A DNA stretch of 64,000 nucleotides, taken from Gymnothorax reevesii (taxonomy: Eukaryota > Chordata > Actinopteri > Anguilliformes > Muraenidae). Under the pieces are notes generated by a model. It did no database searches and was not told the origin of the DNA. It was given only the letters and a program-made list of their open reading frames with translations. A program made the position numbers and the translations under genes. Within the stretch, counting starts at the first letter, position 1. Every line of letters starts with the position of its first letter. Shown here piece after piece: positions 1-11,717 of the stretch. The stretch is from contig CM056587.1 of NCBI GenBank assembly GCA_029721435.1, forward strand, positions 14,603,667 to 14,667,666, in the 5' to 3' direction.

Positions 1-675
1 TCACAATGAACTCATTTTACGTTTAGAGTAATGATAATTTTCTCTCTAAGGCCAACACTTAGGCCTAATTCAGTCGGAATGGGTTCTAGGTTTTTGCTAT
101 TTTCATTTGGTTTTGTTCTTTAGTACCATCGTTTGAATCTTGGTGATACTAACAGTGCTAAACAAGACGTGGTTTGTTTGCAGCAATAATTATTTCTGAA
201 TTCGTAAATATGGAAGTTGTTTTCATCCGGCCCTTTCTCGGCGAGCTGTGTGGTGATGATGGAATTTGCCACCAGGAGTGATCTGATAGTACTACATTTG
301 ATTCACTACCTCTTAAACAATGGCTCAACAGAAAACTATTCTCCCTCTAAATACAAAAGATTACTCTCAGCGTATTTTGGTGTCACTGCAAAGATGAAGG
401 AAAAACCTTTAAAAGAATACTACTTATGTCATTTAGTTCCCAATAGAATTCATGCAATCAGCCTCCGATCGAAACGTGATTCACTACTCCTAAAGATACC
501 GAAGCTGCACATTTGTCTAAAATATTTCATCAACCTAAAGACCCCCTAAAAGTCCATATTAATTTAAAACAATAAGAAAGCATATGTTTAATTTATAAAA
601 CAGTGAGAAAGCGGTATTCATTTGAAATGTATTCAAAAAGACCTCTTATTAAGGCGTCGTGAGGTAATTCTGTAA

Positions 676-1229
676 TACACAGCCCAACCAAAAAAAGTCA
701 CCGTTTGGAAATTAATGAACAAATTTTATAATTGGATCATTATCGCGGTTAGTAATATGTTTCAGCTGGCAATAATCATTTTAACCCTGACTGAAGAAGC
801 GCGTCGCTACTCATTTCTTAGAAAAATTATATCGGAGGACAAATCCCTTGATGGTGGAAATGATGTTACAGTATTTCAGAACGGGCAAGTTATTGGCCTG
901 TATTCAGCAAAGAAAACCATGAATGACAAAAACAAGTATGAGGAATCACTTTCTCAAACAAATTTGCCACCACAAAATCCTGACCTTAAACACATTAAAC
1001 GCTATTTTGATGTGTTCAAGAAAGACCTCCGAGTGGTTCAACCATTATGTCGAGAAGACAAGATCTTGGCCATAAATTATGGCATTTTTGTTCGAATATA
1101 ACATCTGTATATCTGGCATTGCATATAGTTGTCAAAACAATGACCAGACAAATATGCACTGTAATCAAAGCTCAGGGGTTCCAACTAAATATTTCAGTGT
1201 GCAACTTTTTTTTTTGGCCGAGCAGTGTA
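676..1229 (+). mobile_element. Tc1-like element, internally deleted (N-terminal transposase remnant)
   Basis: The ends read TACACAGCCCAACCAAAAAA and, at the right, a T run followed by GGCCGAGCAGTGTA. This is an imperfect terminal inverted repeat of the TACACTGCxxGGCCAAAAAA type seen in fish Tc1 elements. The ORF at 715-1101 contains DVTVFQNGQVIGLYSAKKT, a degenerate version of the N-terminal helix-turn-helix entry of Tc1 transposases. The minus-strand element at 17.2-17.8 kb is clearly related (DVTEFQEGQIIGLHQAKKT). No catalytic DDE region remains. Confidence 0.5.
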
Positions 1230-1852
1230 TTATCAAGCGCGTTGAGTTCAGTTAACTGGCATTGTTAATTTGTATTGCGCAATAATTTGTAAACCCCCTG
1301 GATCTAGTGGGTTTTGGATTAGTCGTGCCAAGAACATTATGTTTGACATAGCTGCTTGAGTGATTGTTGAGTACTACTATGCTAATTGATGCTACAGAAA
1401 TACCGTATCGTCCGGAATATAAGATGACCCTGAATATAAGACGACCCCTCTTTTTCAGGAACCTTATTTGGAAAAATACTTTTAATTTGAGCAAAAAATA
1501 TCTTATTCAAATAAAAAGTCTCATTTGCATAAAAAAATTCATCGTTTTCCTTGTACATTTCAACATCTTTGGTGATTATCATGGAGAAAAAAATCCTAAA
1601 ATCGTCTATAGCCCCGCAAATAGGCAAAGCACAGAACGCACTTCACTGTTTGATGCCATAAACAGTGCAATTAAACAGGCATACGCCTACTGGCCTAACT
1701 TGTGCAATAAACGGCGCACATTTGCTTGACAAACAGTGTCAGAACAGTCTGAAAAATGTAAGAGCGTTATCATCTTAAAAACACCACGAACAGTTTTTTT
1801 CCACATTCATTTTGAATGACGTTGATTTAAATACAGCAAATACGCGTCCAGA

Positions 1853-2107
1853 TGAATGATTGTCATCTTACCTAATCGGGGAGAACAAGCAGCACCTGTT
1901 AAGTGTGGAGTGCTCTCCGACTGAACCTCCGGTTAATTAATACAATGACTGAGAACAGGTCAGGACTATTAATTGTTTTAAACGGAAGTTTTGTACAACC
2001 AAATCTCTGTTCTTATTCCGCAAATGTACTGAATTTAGCCCATGATTTAATGGCTGTTAGATCACATATGGAGAGAAACCGTGTGTTCGGTTGCCAATTA
2101 CGATAAT
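1853..2107 (+). mobile_element. internal fragment of the hAT-type MITE also present at 38128-38487
   Basis: It shares long near-identical stretches with the complete copy at 38.1-38.5 kb, for example gagtgctctc, tgactgagaacaggtcagga and atttagcccatgatt. The terminal CAGTGGCGTAGC repeats are not preserved here. Orientation is the same as the complete copy on the plus strand. Confidence 0.6.
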
Positions 2108-2249
2108 TACGTTGCACTCTGTCACGTCATATCTTTTTCCTGCCCTCATGTTGTTCATTCTCTCAGCTTCGTTTACAACCATAAGTTTAAAATTCGCATC
2201 CTAACTTCTCTGATTTTTATTCACCTAAACGACTTTGGAAACACTTTTT

Positions 2250-2530
2250 TCAACTGGATCTCTGTGCTCTGGCTGCATATTCGTTTGCACGTTCGTAAGG
2301 AGACTGCGGCTCCTAGCGGCGCAACCGGATATTGCTACGCGCATCAGGCTATATACGTTTACCTGCTACCCATAGTGAAATTGCCATTTTTTTTGCATGA
2401 CTGTTTTTCAAAAATCGGGCGACGTCAAGTCCTTCCTGGTGTCCAAGTGGATATTCACACCAAATTTGGTGATAATAGGTTGAGAAATGTGGGAGAAAAA
2501 CATGCACATATATACACACACACACAGAAA
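2250..2530 (+). repeat. interspersed repeat ending in a short CA tract
   Basis: The passage caccaaatttggtgataata, then gttgagaaatgtgggag, then CACACACACA resembles the 3' tail of RTE-like retroposons common in fish. The assignment is from memory. No coding sequence of such an element is seen. Confidence 0.3.
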
Positions 2531-3499
2531 TCGACCTCAGATATATTACAGATTAATCTGAGTGGCAGCAGTCTCTGGGCAATGAACGAGCCGGGAGGCG
2601 GGACTTCTGTTGAATGCACAAGCTTACTTGAAGCATAACTGTATTCTATTATTTTTAGAGAAAAATAACCGCGTTTCTAGAGTTCTGAGGATACGAGTGG
2701 GCCAAGCAGACTTGGATTATACTGGTCGATACATTGGACCATGGTTTGAAAGTTTGTCAACAGACATTTTGTGGAATTTTCCCATTGCTATTGAGTAACC
2801 CCATTTGCTTCCAGCAAAAAAGGAATTTGGATAATTTTTCAAAATTCTCCAGTGGCCATAAAGTTGCACCAGGTGAAGAACAACCTTTGTCCGTTCAAGA
2901 TATCTAATGGTGAGTAATTGATATACAAATGAACGTTTTTGGGGGAAGTATCACTTTAGTCTAGCTGATGCAATCATGCCCTTCGAGCTATAACTAATGC
3001 CAATGACAGTGAAACATGATATGTAATTTGAGTATTATTTAATTTAGCCTTTATCATACCGGGTAATCCCACTGAAATAAACAAAATGCAGATATGGCCA
3101 AACATTATTTTGTTCAAAACCTAACAACCACAACAAGAGTAAACGCAAGCAAGCCACAATCTAATTTTTAAGCTCATGTCAAATAACATTCACAAATGCC
3201 GTTGCTGGCAAGCTAACTCATATTCGATTGGGGGTTCTCACCAAAAGGTCATCCAATCAGTCAAGAGCAGAAAACATGAATATTCATATATTCACTTCAT
3301 TGGTGACGTAAGGGCTAAACACTGGCTATACGACTGAGGCCAGACTGATATCAGTCAGTGACCGTTGGGAGTGACCAGCACTTGATATGTATGGATTCCA
3401 GGCTAGAATTTTCATCACAACTGGAGCAATAACTCTGTTTGGGCAGATGGAAGTATGTATTAACAAATATAAATAAGAATTTTAGCTAATTCACATCGG

Positions 3500-4030
3500 G
3501 CAGACGAAATCTATCAATGACGTTTGGAGCAAAAAACAAATCAACATTGGACACATGTCACCTTTTGACAAAGTATGATGTACATTATCATAGTTCGTGG
3601 TCAGGCCTGTGCCGTTTGATCAAGGCTGAGCTTGTCAGGACAGGACACACTCCAGTATCTCAATTGAAGTGGAACTACAGTGCGAGTGCATTTAAGGTGG
3701 AAGTGAACAAAAGGAGGGTTGTGATTAGTCTCAGTGAGACAGGAATGCAATAACAATTGGAGAACAGCTGGGGAACTGGCGGATTTAAGCTGAGTGGTGC
3801 TGTATCAAAAAGTGATTTAACAACTTGGGCCCAGTTTTACTATAGCAAACCTACATCAAGTACCTCAATATGGAGTTTCTTTCACAAATGCCCATTAAAA
3901 CTTTACTGTGCAAGAAGAAATCTTTTTGTTAACATTGTCCAGGCATCTGCGATGAACTTTTGCACAGCCGAAATGCATATTGTAGCCAGATTAATCAATA
4001 TTTTAGGAAGAAATGGGCATAGTGTGTTCT
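3500..4030 (+). mobile_element. degenerate Tc1-like transposase fragment
   Basis: The ORF at 3757-4032 includes TSIWSFFHKCPLKLYCARRN, which corresponds to the DNA-binding/linker block of Tc1 transposases (...IHKCKMKLYHAKRKP...). The upstream 3517-3753 reading is in another state of decay. Terminal repeats were not identified, and the catalytic aspartates are absent. Confidence 0.5.
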
Positions 4031-4469
4031 AAGGTAAAGAAGAAAAGGACCACCAAGATTGATGCCAGCAACTCCCAACATTTTTCTGATTTGGGTTTGT
4101 GTTTTGCATTCAAATTCATAGAAGTTACCTGTATAGATGCATTTGTCATTGTGGTTAAGACACTTAAAAAGTAATTTTTCAATATTTTGTTCACCTTTAA
4201 AGCTCATTATTATTGAGTACTTCTCACTGCAGAAACAAAGACCCAGTGGGTCAAGGTGTTTAAGATCCATTGTAATGGTGAAAGGGAAGGAGTGAGGTCA
4301 AATCCAGAGGTTAAGGTTAGGGCTGAACTCAGGATAAGGATTAACCAAAACAACAGGGCTGGATCTTTGGTTTGCATTGAAAAGACTCCTTATTATTCCT
4401 ATTCAGTCTAGCAGCCTCAGATGTACACAGTAATAATATAAATCTAGATGATGCGCTCTCTATAGAGAT

Positions 4470-4604
4470 GCTAATCCACGCCTCTTGTTGACCTTGACCT
4501 TTGACCTTTCGACCTCAAAGTGAAAATTTGGACAGGGTACCCTAGAATCATCTACCCCACAAAGTTTGGTCACCCTAGCTTCAGTGGTGGCCGAGCTGTC
4601 ACGT

Positions 4605-4640
<36 letters not shown>
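4470..4640 (+). repeat. interspersed repeat with (CA)n tail next to pde1c exon 3
   Basis: A unit with ttgaccttgacctttgacct is followed by a (CA) run at 4610-4638. It lies about 60 bp from the exon 3 donor. The phrase is a frequent fish repeat tail; its class is uncertain. Confidence 0.45.
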
Positions 4641-4702
4641 AAACTGCTAAAAAGTGTATTTCAGAGTTAAAGAGACAGGATGAAAAAAAAACAGACACTC
4701 AC

Positions 4703-4816
4703 CTGGTCTCATCGATATATACCGTCTCCAGAACAGAGGCTGCATGTTCAATATCTTTCTTCAGGTCCGAGATGTTAACCTCGCCATCCTCCAACTGTTT
4801 CAGGAGACATCGTAGT
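4703..4816 (-). CDS. pde1c: pde1c third exon (conserved regulatory segment before the catalytic domain)
   Basis: This 114-nt minus-strand exon has a ...tcctgcag acceptor (intron side 4817-4822 and beyond) and a GTGAGT donor (4702-4697). Its first base completes AGA (Arg) with the AG of the microexon. It then encodes 37 residues beginning LRCLLKQLEDGEVN and ending VYIDET, leaving AG for the next exon. This block is very conserved in PDE1 enzymes (LVKQLERG, DLKKNIEYAASVLE, YIDETR). It lies between the calmodulin-binding region and the catalytic HD domain. The AASVLE spelling is closer to PDE1A than to human PDE1C, the main reason for some doubt about the paralogue. No match to the next expected exon (DTEDEL...SEVRDWLAS) was found between 1 and 4696, so the rest of the gene lies beyond the left edge. 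Confidence 0.88.
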
Positions 4817-4989
4817 CTGCAGGACAAACACATCCATGAAATGCATCAGTGACAGCAGAAATAAGGACCATGTTATGCTGGACAAATGCCTAGACTAGTA
4901 CCCTCTGTTTAAGTGCAAAAAATCGACCTCAGTGTACAGATTCCTCGTAACTCCCTACAGCTGTATGCACGTGGTGACCCCGCATGATC

Positions 4990-5290
4990 ATTCTGCTCCT
5001 AGCCATCTGCCTCCAGTCATTAGCAATTACCCCTTAACCATTAGTCCTTAAGCCTCAACTTCAACCCTTAACCATTAGCTATTACCCTCCAGCCCTTAGC
5101 ATTTAGCCCTTAGGTTCAAGCCTTCAATACTAATCCATTAGTCATTATCCTCCTGCCCTTAGGGTTTAGCCTTTATGATTAGCTCTTCACCTTCAACCAT
5201 TAGGTTTTATATCCTTTTGCTTTCCATCCTCAGCCTCAGACTCTCAGCTATTAGCCTTTATCCTTTAGCCAATAGTCTGTGACGTCCTCT
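4990..5290. repeat. degenerate short tandem repeat rich in TTAG/CCTTA
   Basis: About 300 bp made of loosely repeated phrases such as ccattagtcc, cccttaacca, cccttagcat and ttagccttta. It resembles a decayed array of a roughly 12-25 bp unit containing TTAGCC. No coding potential is seen. Confidence 0.45.
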
Positions 5291-5489
5291 GCTTCAGCTA
5301 TTTCAACTCCTAGCAGGCTTATGAACCCTGGCTTCCTCTTGTAACTAAGACCTTAATTCATTTAGCTCCTTCTCAGTATTGTTGCAGCAACAGTATTAAA
5401 CAGACAGAATGAGGCAGAGGTGATGAGGATGACTAATAGTGTTACTATCCAGGGCTTCTAGACGGCAAAAAACTCCTGCTCCCACCATG

Positions 5490-6210
5490 CAATGGTGTCT
5501 GCAGGAGGAGAGCAAAAGACCTTTTTTCCCAAATTTGCTATCCGACCTGAATGTGTCTGTAGGAGCTTTCATGGTGCCGTTTCAAACCGCGATATTTACG
5601 CCTCTGTAACACTTCACCTGCACTATGAAAGCGCCAGAAGCGGGATGGGGGGATCGAGTGATCCCACCTCTGTAACCTCTGTGACCCCCTTCAGAGGTCG
5701 TCACAGTGGCGTAAAATTTTTGGGACTGCTGGAAGCGGGACCACTATGAATCGGCCATCCCGGCAAGGCGTAAGGTATGACGTCGCACGTGACAAATTCT
5801 TCTTTCTGTGATCAGTGTCAACTGACTTAAAAGAACTGTACGTCTTCGGCGTGCAGAATCAGCCCTCCTCTCTTCCTCGAACCTTCTCTGGCTGCTCCAT
5901 ATGTTCTCCTCCAGTGCATTTTAAATAGCAGAAACACGCCCTTCACTCGAGTCCGACAGTGAACGAAACATGTTAATGAAAATGCACAACATCTTTTCCT
6001 GAATATGCAGTCAGCGAGAAACAGCACAACGTTCAATTCTACAGTCCCCTCTCGTTCCGCAACGCCGGGCTGCTCTATGAAATGTTCCGAATATCACGCC
6101 TTCCCGGAATCACTAGGAATGCGCCAAGGTGAAAAGCCGGCACACATCTTCATGGCAATATAGCGGGACATTTGCGGGAACGCACAATGAAAGCGTCTTG
6201 TGAGTTATGA
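5490..6210. other. CpG-richer intronic segment, function unknown
   Basis: Compared with surrounding AT-rich intron, this stretch has many CpG dinucleotides (for example around 5580-5660, 5700-5800 and 6055-6210). It might be a recently inserted GC-rich repeat or an internal regulatory or alternative promoter element of pde1c. I tested the plausible minus-strand donor near 5612 and found a stop in the frame needed to join exon 3. Confidence 0.25.
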
Positions 6211-6709
6211 GACAGGGCACTCAGTGAGATTCCAAAAATATGCATCACACTTTTTCGTTAAACACGATCATCTCACAGGTTCCTACTTCGATCAACCTTT
6301 ATCAATGAGGTCTTTTCACTTGTTTCTCTGTTGTTTGTGTATTGGTTGATCGGGCAAACTTTAAGTTAGGACTAGGCCCAGTGGACACTCAGTATTCCAA
6401 TGTGAAAAGGATACATACTCATGATATATATTCTCATACTTTATTATATCCAGAGTGCTTGTTTTAGCTGATATTTTAGTCGGGCATACTGAGTCGAACA
6501 TGATTCAGCCCTTTGCAGCCTTATTAACTGTCTGAGCCAGTTCACGATTTAAAACATAAAATCCTTCAGGCAGCAATATGATCAATACAATTCAATACTG
6601 CTCTGGCTCTTCTTAAAGTGGAGACATTATTAAGGATGATTTTTTATGGGATATCCGAGAGAGAGCCATGCTCCTCATTTCATCTCAACTGGCTCGGAGC
6701 TCAGCCTCA

Positions 6710-6985
6710 CCATTGTAGAGTATTCATCCATTCACAATCTCACCCATTAATTCCTGGTCAAGGTTGTGGGGTGGGGGGGTTGGGTTGATGCTTGTCCTCG
6801 TACCCGATGATCGAGAGGCAATAACACGCCTTAGGTAGTTTGATCACACACCATTCACTCACCCACTCACGCCTCTGAGCAATTTAAAGTCCCTAATTAG
6901 CCCAACATGCACGTTTTGGACTGTGGGAGGAGATAAGAGTACCTGAAAACCCCACACAAGCACAGAGAGAATATGCACACTCCAA
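6710..6985 (-). mobile_element. SINE-like interspersed repeat, degenerate copy 1
   Basis: It contains cattcactcacccactcac, ttggactgtgggagga and gagaatatgcacactcc, in the order seen in the better-preserved minus-strand copy at 58.0-58.36 kb. Confidence 0.5.
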
Positions 6986-7077
6986 ACAGAGAGCCTCAGG
7001 CCAGATGCAACCTCTTAAACACTATTTTTTTCACGAAAGATTTCCCTTAATTAGGTTCAAAGTCATAAACAGTTTAC

Positions 7078-7082
<5 letters not shown>

Positions 7083-7131
<49 letters not shown>
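7083..7131. repeat. (TA)n microsatellite, left part
   Basis: An uninterrupted TA run that abuts the Tc1-like element on its left side. A second TA run lies on its right. Confidence 0.95.
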
Positions 7132-7137
<6 letters not shown>

Positions 7138-7140
<3 letters not shown>

Positions 7141-8375
7141 ACCCCAATTCCGAAATAGTTGGGACAAAGGGTAAATTGCGAATGAAATCAAAACACAGTG
7201 ACTCTCAAATCAAATCACACCAGCCAGTATTTTATTCACAACAGAACAGAGATAACATGGCAAATGTTGACTATTTTATCCACAAAATGAGCTCGTTTCA
7301 AATTTAATAGCTGGTACAGGTTTCAAAATAGATATCATTTAGAGGGGAGTATATGTTGCTCTAAAACCTTTATATACCTTTCAGCATTCATTGTGCTTTT
7401 TAAAACATGCAAGTGTCCCACACCTTATGCACTAATGCATCCCCATACCATCAGAGATGCTGGCTTTTGAACTGAACGCTGATTACAGGAAGGGTGGTCT
7501 TTCTCCTCTTTAGACTGGAGGACACGACGCCCATGATTTTCAACAAGAATGTCAAATTTGGACTCGTCTGACCACAGGATACTTTACCACTTTGCTACAG
7601 TCGATTTTAAATGAGCTTTGGCCCACAGAACACTGAGGTGCTTCTCGATCATGCTCAACAATGGCTTCCTTTTTGCATGATAGAGTTTTAGGTGGCATCT
7701 GTGGATAGCACGGCAGACTGTGTTTACAGACAGTGGTTTCTGGAAGTATTCCTGGGCCCATTTAGTAATGTCAATGACAGAATCATGCCGGTGAGTGATG
7801 CAGAGGCGTCTGAGGGCCCGAAGATCACGGGCATCCAGTAAAGGTCTTCGGCCTTGTCCCTTACGCGCGATTTTTCCAGTTTCTCTGAATCTTTTGATGT
7901 TATGTTCTGTCGATGATGAGACCCTCAGAGCCTTTGCAATTGGATGTTGAGGAACATTGTTTTTAAAGTATTCCACAATTTTTTTTACGCAATCCTTCAT
8001 AGGTTGGAGAGCCTCTGGCCATCTTTACTTCTGAGAGACTCAGCCTCTCTAAGACATCCCTTTTATAGCCAATCATGTTACACACCTGATGCCAGTTAAC
8101 TTAATTACTTGCTAAAAGTTCTATCAGCAGATTCTCTAATATATTAATTGTTTTTTTTCCTTGTGTCCCAACTTTTTTGAGACCTGTTGCAGCCAGAAAA
8201 TTTGAAATAAGCTCATTTTGTGGATAAAAATGTAAAATGTATCAGTTTCAACATTTGAAATGCTATCTATGTTCTTTTGTGAATAACATATTGGCTCATG
8301 TGATCTGAAAGTAACTGCATTTGGATTTTATTCACAATTTACACTTTGTCCCAACTATTTTGGAATTGGGGTTGT
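7138..8375 (-). mobile_element. Tc1-like DNA transposon with ~50-bp terminal inverted repeats, transposase truncated
   Basis: The left end ACAACCCCAATTCCGAAATA is mirrored at the right end, and similarity runs for about 50 bp. The minus-strand ORF (8000-7584) holds the N-terminal helix-turn-helix region (GQGRRPLLDARDLRALRR) and LSVNTVCRAIHRCHLKLYHA. Further on, in another frame, is WSDESKFDI with the first catalytic Asp. The second aspartate block (SPDLNPIE type) is missing, so this is a non-autonomous deletion derivative. The total of 1,238 bp is shorter than the usual 1.4-1.7 kb. Confidence 0.85.
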
Positions 8376-8383
8376 GTGTGTGT

Positions 8384-8386
8384 ATG

Positions 8387-8446
<60 letters not shown>
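8384..8446. repeat. (TG)/(TA)n microsatellite, right part
   Basis: A TA run following gtgtgtgtgtatgtatgtg directly after the Tc1-like element. Confidence 0.9.
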
Positions 8447-8449
<3 letters not shown>

Positions 8450-8759
8450 TAGTGGGATAATATGACATAAATATTCTGTATATGCTGGTTGCAGCACTTC
8501 AATGCTGCAAAACACTTACACTGAGAGGTATACTTAAACTCGCAATGCCAAGTTTTTATGGTCATAGCATCATAAAAAATGGAAAATATCTAGATTGCGT
8601 ACATTATTTTACACATTTCGCTAGATGTCAGCAGAACATAACTGGGATTGTTGGAAATCTTGGAATCTTCGCTAGGCCAGAAATTCCGTAGGTTTTAATA
8701 CCGCAGCTGCATTTTACGGACCCATAAATGTGTCCGTAAGTTTTATGAGGCTAAATCTA

Positions 8760-9390
8760 CTACTATCTTGACGTGAGACAATTGTGCTACCCACTGCATC
8801 ACTGAGCTACCCTGCCAGGAAACAGGAAACTCAAACGCAGACAGCAGTATTGATCTCAATCCAGCGTTATTTGGTACAGGCAGTGGTACACAAACACAAT
8901 CGGGGGGCACGGTCACACAGTCAGGCCGTTCACTGGGCATAAGGATTACAGTACAGAATAAGATGCAGTTACTCATCGTGAGAGGCGGAAGCAGAGTCAG
9001 AATCGAGAGTACAGGAACAGATTGGATCTCAGACTGGCACAGGACCAGATTTGGTATCAGACTGGCACAGAAACAGAAAGAACAAATTCAACAACTGCAA
9101 CACAACAAACTCAAATCCACAGAAAATAAGGGACAACCACACACATACTGAATGAAAAATATTCCCACCAAGACAAAAGTAAGTAGCACAAAACAAGTGG
9201 GGAGAAACCCACGAAACAGGACGAGAAACAAGACAACATGAATGGAATAACAATTAAGGAGCACAGGGAAAGAGACTCACGGAGGAAAAGGTATACAAAT
9301 ACACGTGGGACTAGAAAAACGGAAACCGTAATCACTTGGAAACACGGAGAGCAAAACTTGGAAGAGAAAACGAATCGTGGCATCATGCCC
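8760..9390 (-). repeat. interspersed repeat with purine-rich, CAGG/ACAGG-type phrases
   Basis: The run of phrases (gagctaccctgccaggaaac, cagcagtattgatctc, acacgtgggactag) resembles a multicopy fish repeat that I cannot place in a class. Minus-strand reading frames here are uninterrupted only by chance. No terminal repeats were recognised. Confidence 0.3.
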
Positions 9391-9470
9391 CTAGGACACC
9401 CTTCTTTCTAAAAATAATCAAAGATTTTGTCAATAAATGTTTTTTCCTGTATTTTTCATGATGAATATAG

Positions 9471-9716
9471 GGTTACACTTTACTTGAAGGCACCGTCATA
9501 AGAGTGACATGACACTGTCATAACGGTTACATGTGTCATGTAACAGTTATGAAAGTGTCATGTCACTCTTATGACGAAGGTGTCATAATCAAGACAACGC
9601 AAACAATTTCAACTTGTCATCTCAAAAACCGAATGACACTTAATGACAACGTTTATGACACGTTCATGACTGTGTCATGTCACTCTTATGAAGATACCTT
9701 CAAGTAAAGTGTTACC
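9471..9716. mobile_element. 246-bp MITE with ~20-bp terminal inverted repeats
   Basis: It starts GGTTACACTTTACTTGAAGG and ends with the near-perfect reverse complement (CCTTCAAGTAAAGTGTTACC). Flanks GAATATAG and GAATATAC form a 7-8-bp target-site duplication. The interior is made of back-and-forth ATGACA/TGTCAT motifs that would fold into hairpins. Confidence 0.85.
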
Positions 9717-10679
9717 GAATATACCAAAGGATTCACAGGTTATGACAGACAATATGACGAAGTCGGGATAGTGGGAAAATATCCCAGCATGCATCTAGAC
9801 AGTGGAAGTAATACGCTTTGAACAGGTTGCCGATCCATTGGAAGAGACAAAATACCATTCACTCATATAGAGCTGCCTTTCAGGAGCAAATCCATTTCCA
9901 AAGAAATATTTATTGCAAATCTGTGCAGTGAGGTCGCACATTTGTGAACATGAAACCTACATAATATAGCCAAAATTCAACAGTATGTGAACATTTCACT
10001 GAAACACTGACATACATGGCAAAATTAACATTATTAACTTCCTCATATCGAACATTTTAATTGAATTTGGAATTACAAGCCCTTCCCCAGTACACAAGCA
10101 TATCTGAACAACAGACGCACTTAGAGCAAAAAAAAAAAAAAAACAGCAATGATAGCGATTATTTGTACAAGGTAAACAGGGCGCAGCAAGCGATTAAGTG
10201 TAGCAAGAAAAGCAATAAGCATTAATAGCTGCATAGCACTGGCTTAATTAGCGGTCTTTGAAGAGCGCGCTCCATTACTGAAGTGATGTGGGCAGATGTG
10301 ATTGGTTGGAGAAGGGACAAGTGTTCTATAAATTCAGCGATGCAGCAGCTGCAAGATTGCCCTGACTGAACTGCGGCTGGCATTTCATGCTCGCCGCTCA
10401 TTCCTTTCAAAGTCCTGTGGGCCTTAGAGATGTCATGGGTGAAAGTCTGGGACAGGCATTGATTGCGACTGGAACATCTGCTAAAATAAGATCGTAATAA
10501 CATTTGATATTCCCTTTTACTGCATATGCAAGCCAGCATGCCCAACAGGGACAAGTTTGACAGCTGTTTTTTTTTTTTTTTAAGAGTTTCATTATGTGGA
10601 AATTTACAGCGGTCAGCATTTACACACAAATATGGAGGAGTGCCGTCACAGACATGCAAATGCAAACAAAAGCACATCC

Positions 10680-10848
10680 GCACACGCAGACACACACACA
10701 CGTACATACACATGCATGCGCAGGCATGTGCACGTGCACATGCAGACACACACAAAAGCAGACGTACACAAACAGGCACACAAGCGCACACACACACTCG
10801 CCCTCTCAAATAAACACACACGAACAAACATACACGCTCTAAAACAAA
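10680..10848. repeat. CA-rich imperfect microsatellite
   Basis: ACAC-rich with scattered CATGCA and CGCACA units. It produces long but meaningless open frames on both strands. It directly borders the Tc1 derivative on its left. Confidence 0.85.
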
Positions 10849-11598
10849 CACTGACCAAAAATATAAACGCCACGTGTCAAATTTGAGTTTTCATTAACAT
10901 TAAGGCTATGCAATGTATGAAGCGAATCAAAATTCATTTTTGTTAATGACTAATCTTCAGATCACCGTCCATTACATCTGCAAAGGAGTGACAATCCTTT
11001 GAACACGTTAGAGGTCAGGCTGAAGAAATTGAATGTTCAATATCTTGTGTGTCCACCATTTGCGTCTCTCAGGGCAACACATCTCCTTCGCATGGAGTTG
11101 ATCAGGTTGTCTATTGTGGCCTGTTATTGTTACTGGAATGTTATTCCATTCTTCCCAGAGGGCCACACGGAGCTGGCGCACATTATCCGGAACTGGAACA
11201 CGGTCGCGGACACGTCGATCCAGAACATCCCAAAGATGCTCAACGGGCGACATGTAAGGCGAATATGCAGGCCAGTCCAGAACTGGAATGTGCTCTGCTT
11301 CAAGAAACTGCATGCAGACCTGAATCCAGCATGCCAACGGCACGTCCCGCATAACCTGAGACATCTGAGGCATGATGAATTTTGACAAAATTTGACATTT
11401 TGGGGTGGCCTTTTATTATCCCCAGTATAAGGAGTGTCGGGTACTGCTCACTCTGTCTGATTACAGTCTGGAAATGCCACACCCATGTACTGAGTGAAGT
11501 CACTGAATCACTGAGCAAATGCTCACTGACTGAGAGATGGATTAAAACATATTACACAAATCTAGAGAAAATATCCCTATTGTACAAGTAAAGTCAGC
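10849..11598 (-). mobile_element. Tc1-like deletion derivative, copy 1 of 2 (right end lost)
   Basis: The left end CACTGACCAAAAATATAAAC matches the inverted end of copy 2 at 56094. The minus-strand frame 11388-11008 has FLEAEHIPVLDWPAYSPYMS and PVEHLWDVLDRRVRDRVPVP, the C-terminal Tc1 transposase block including the final acidic residue of DDE (SPxxSPVEHLWD). The N-terminal and central parts are deleted. The right end dissolves into a CA-rich microsatellite. Copy 2 is at 55261-56094 in the same orientation and about 85-90% similar by eye. Confidence 0.8.
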
Positions 11599-11717
11599 AA
11601 AACACACAAACACATACAAACACTCTCTCTCAAAAACACACTCACACACACCCAAACACTCTCAAACATATGTTCGCACAAACATGGACTCAGTCTCTCT
11701 CTCTCTCTCTCTCTCTC
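11599..11717. repeat. CA-rich then (CT)n microsatellite
   Basis: ACACAC/CAAACA units followed by a pure CT run at 11695-11716. Confidence 0.9.

Larger units (their letters stand above)
1..4702 (-). other. 5' part of pde1c intron 3 (continues beyond the window)
   Basis: It starts with the GTGAGT donor of exon 3. The next PDE1 exon is not found before the left edge. The interval holds Tc1-like and hAT-like fragments and a CA repeat. 1-670, 1230-1850 and 2540-3480 hold no recognised gene. Around 1410-1460 there is an AT-rich phrase (gaatataagacgacccc) that reads like an interspersed repeat, but I could not assign it. Confidence 0.65.

Noticed and set aside
1..4696. Search for the next PDE1 exon (DTEDEL / SEVRDWLAS block)
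   Set aside because: No matching reverse-complement sequence with splice sites was seen; the exon probably lies beyond the left edge.
5492..6036. Minus-strand frame 6036-5827 and donor near 5612 as an alternative pde1c first exon
   Set aside because: In the phase needed to join exon 3 there is an in-frame stop just before the donor, and the peptide has no PDE1 resemblance.
10222..10886. Long overlapping frames on both strands (up to 209 residues), Cys/Val- or His/Thr-rich
   Set aside because: They are produced by the CA-rich microsatellite; amino acids simply mirror ACAC/GTGT composition and no domain is present.
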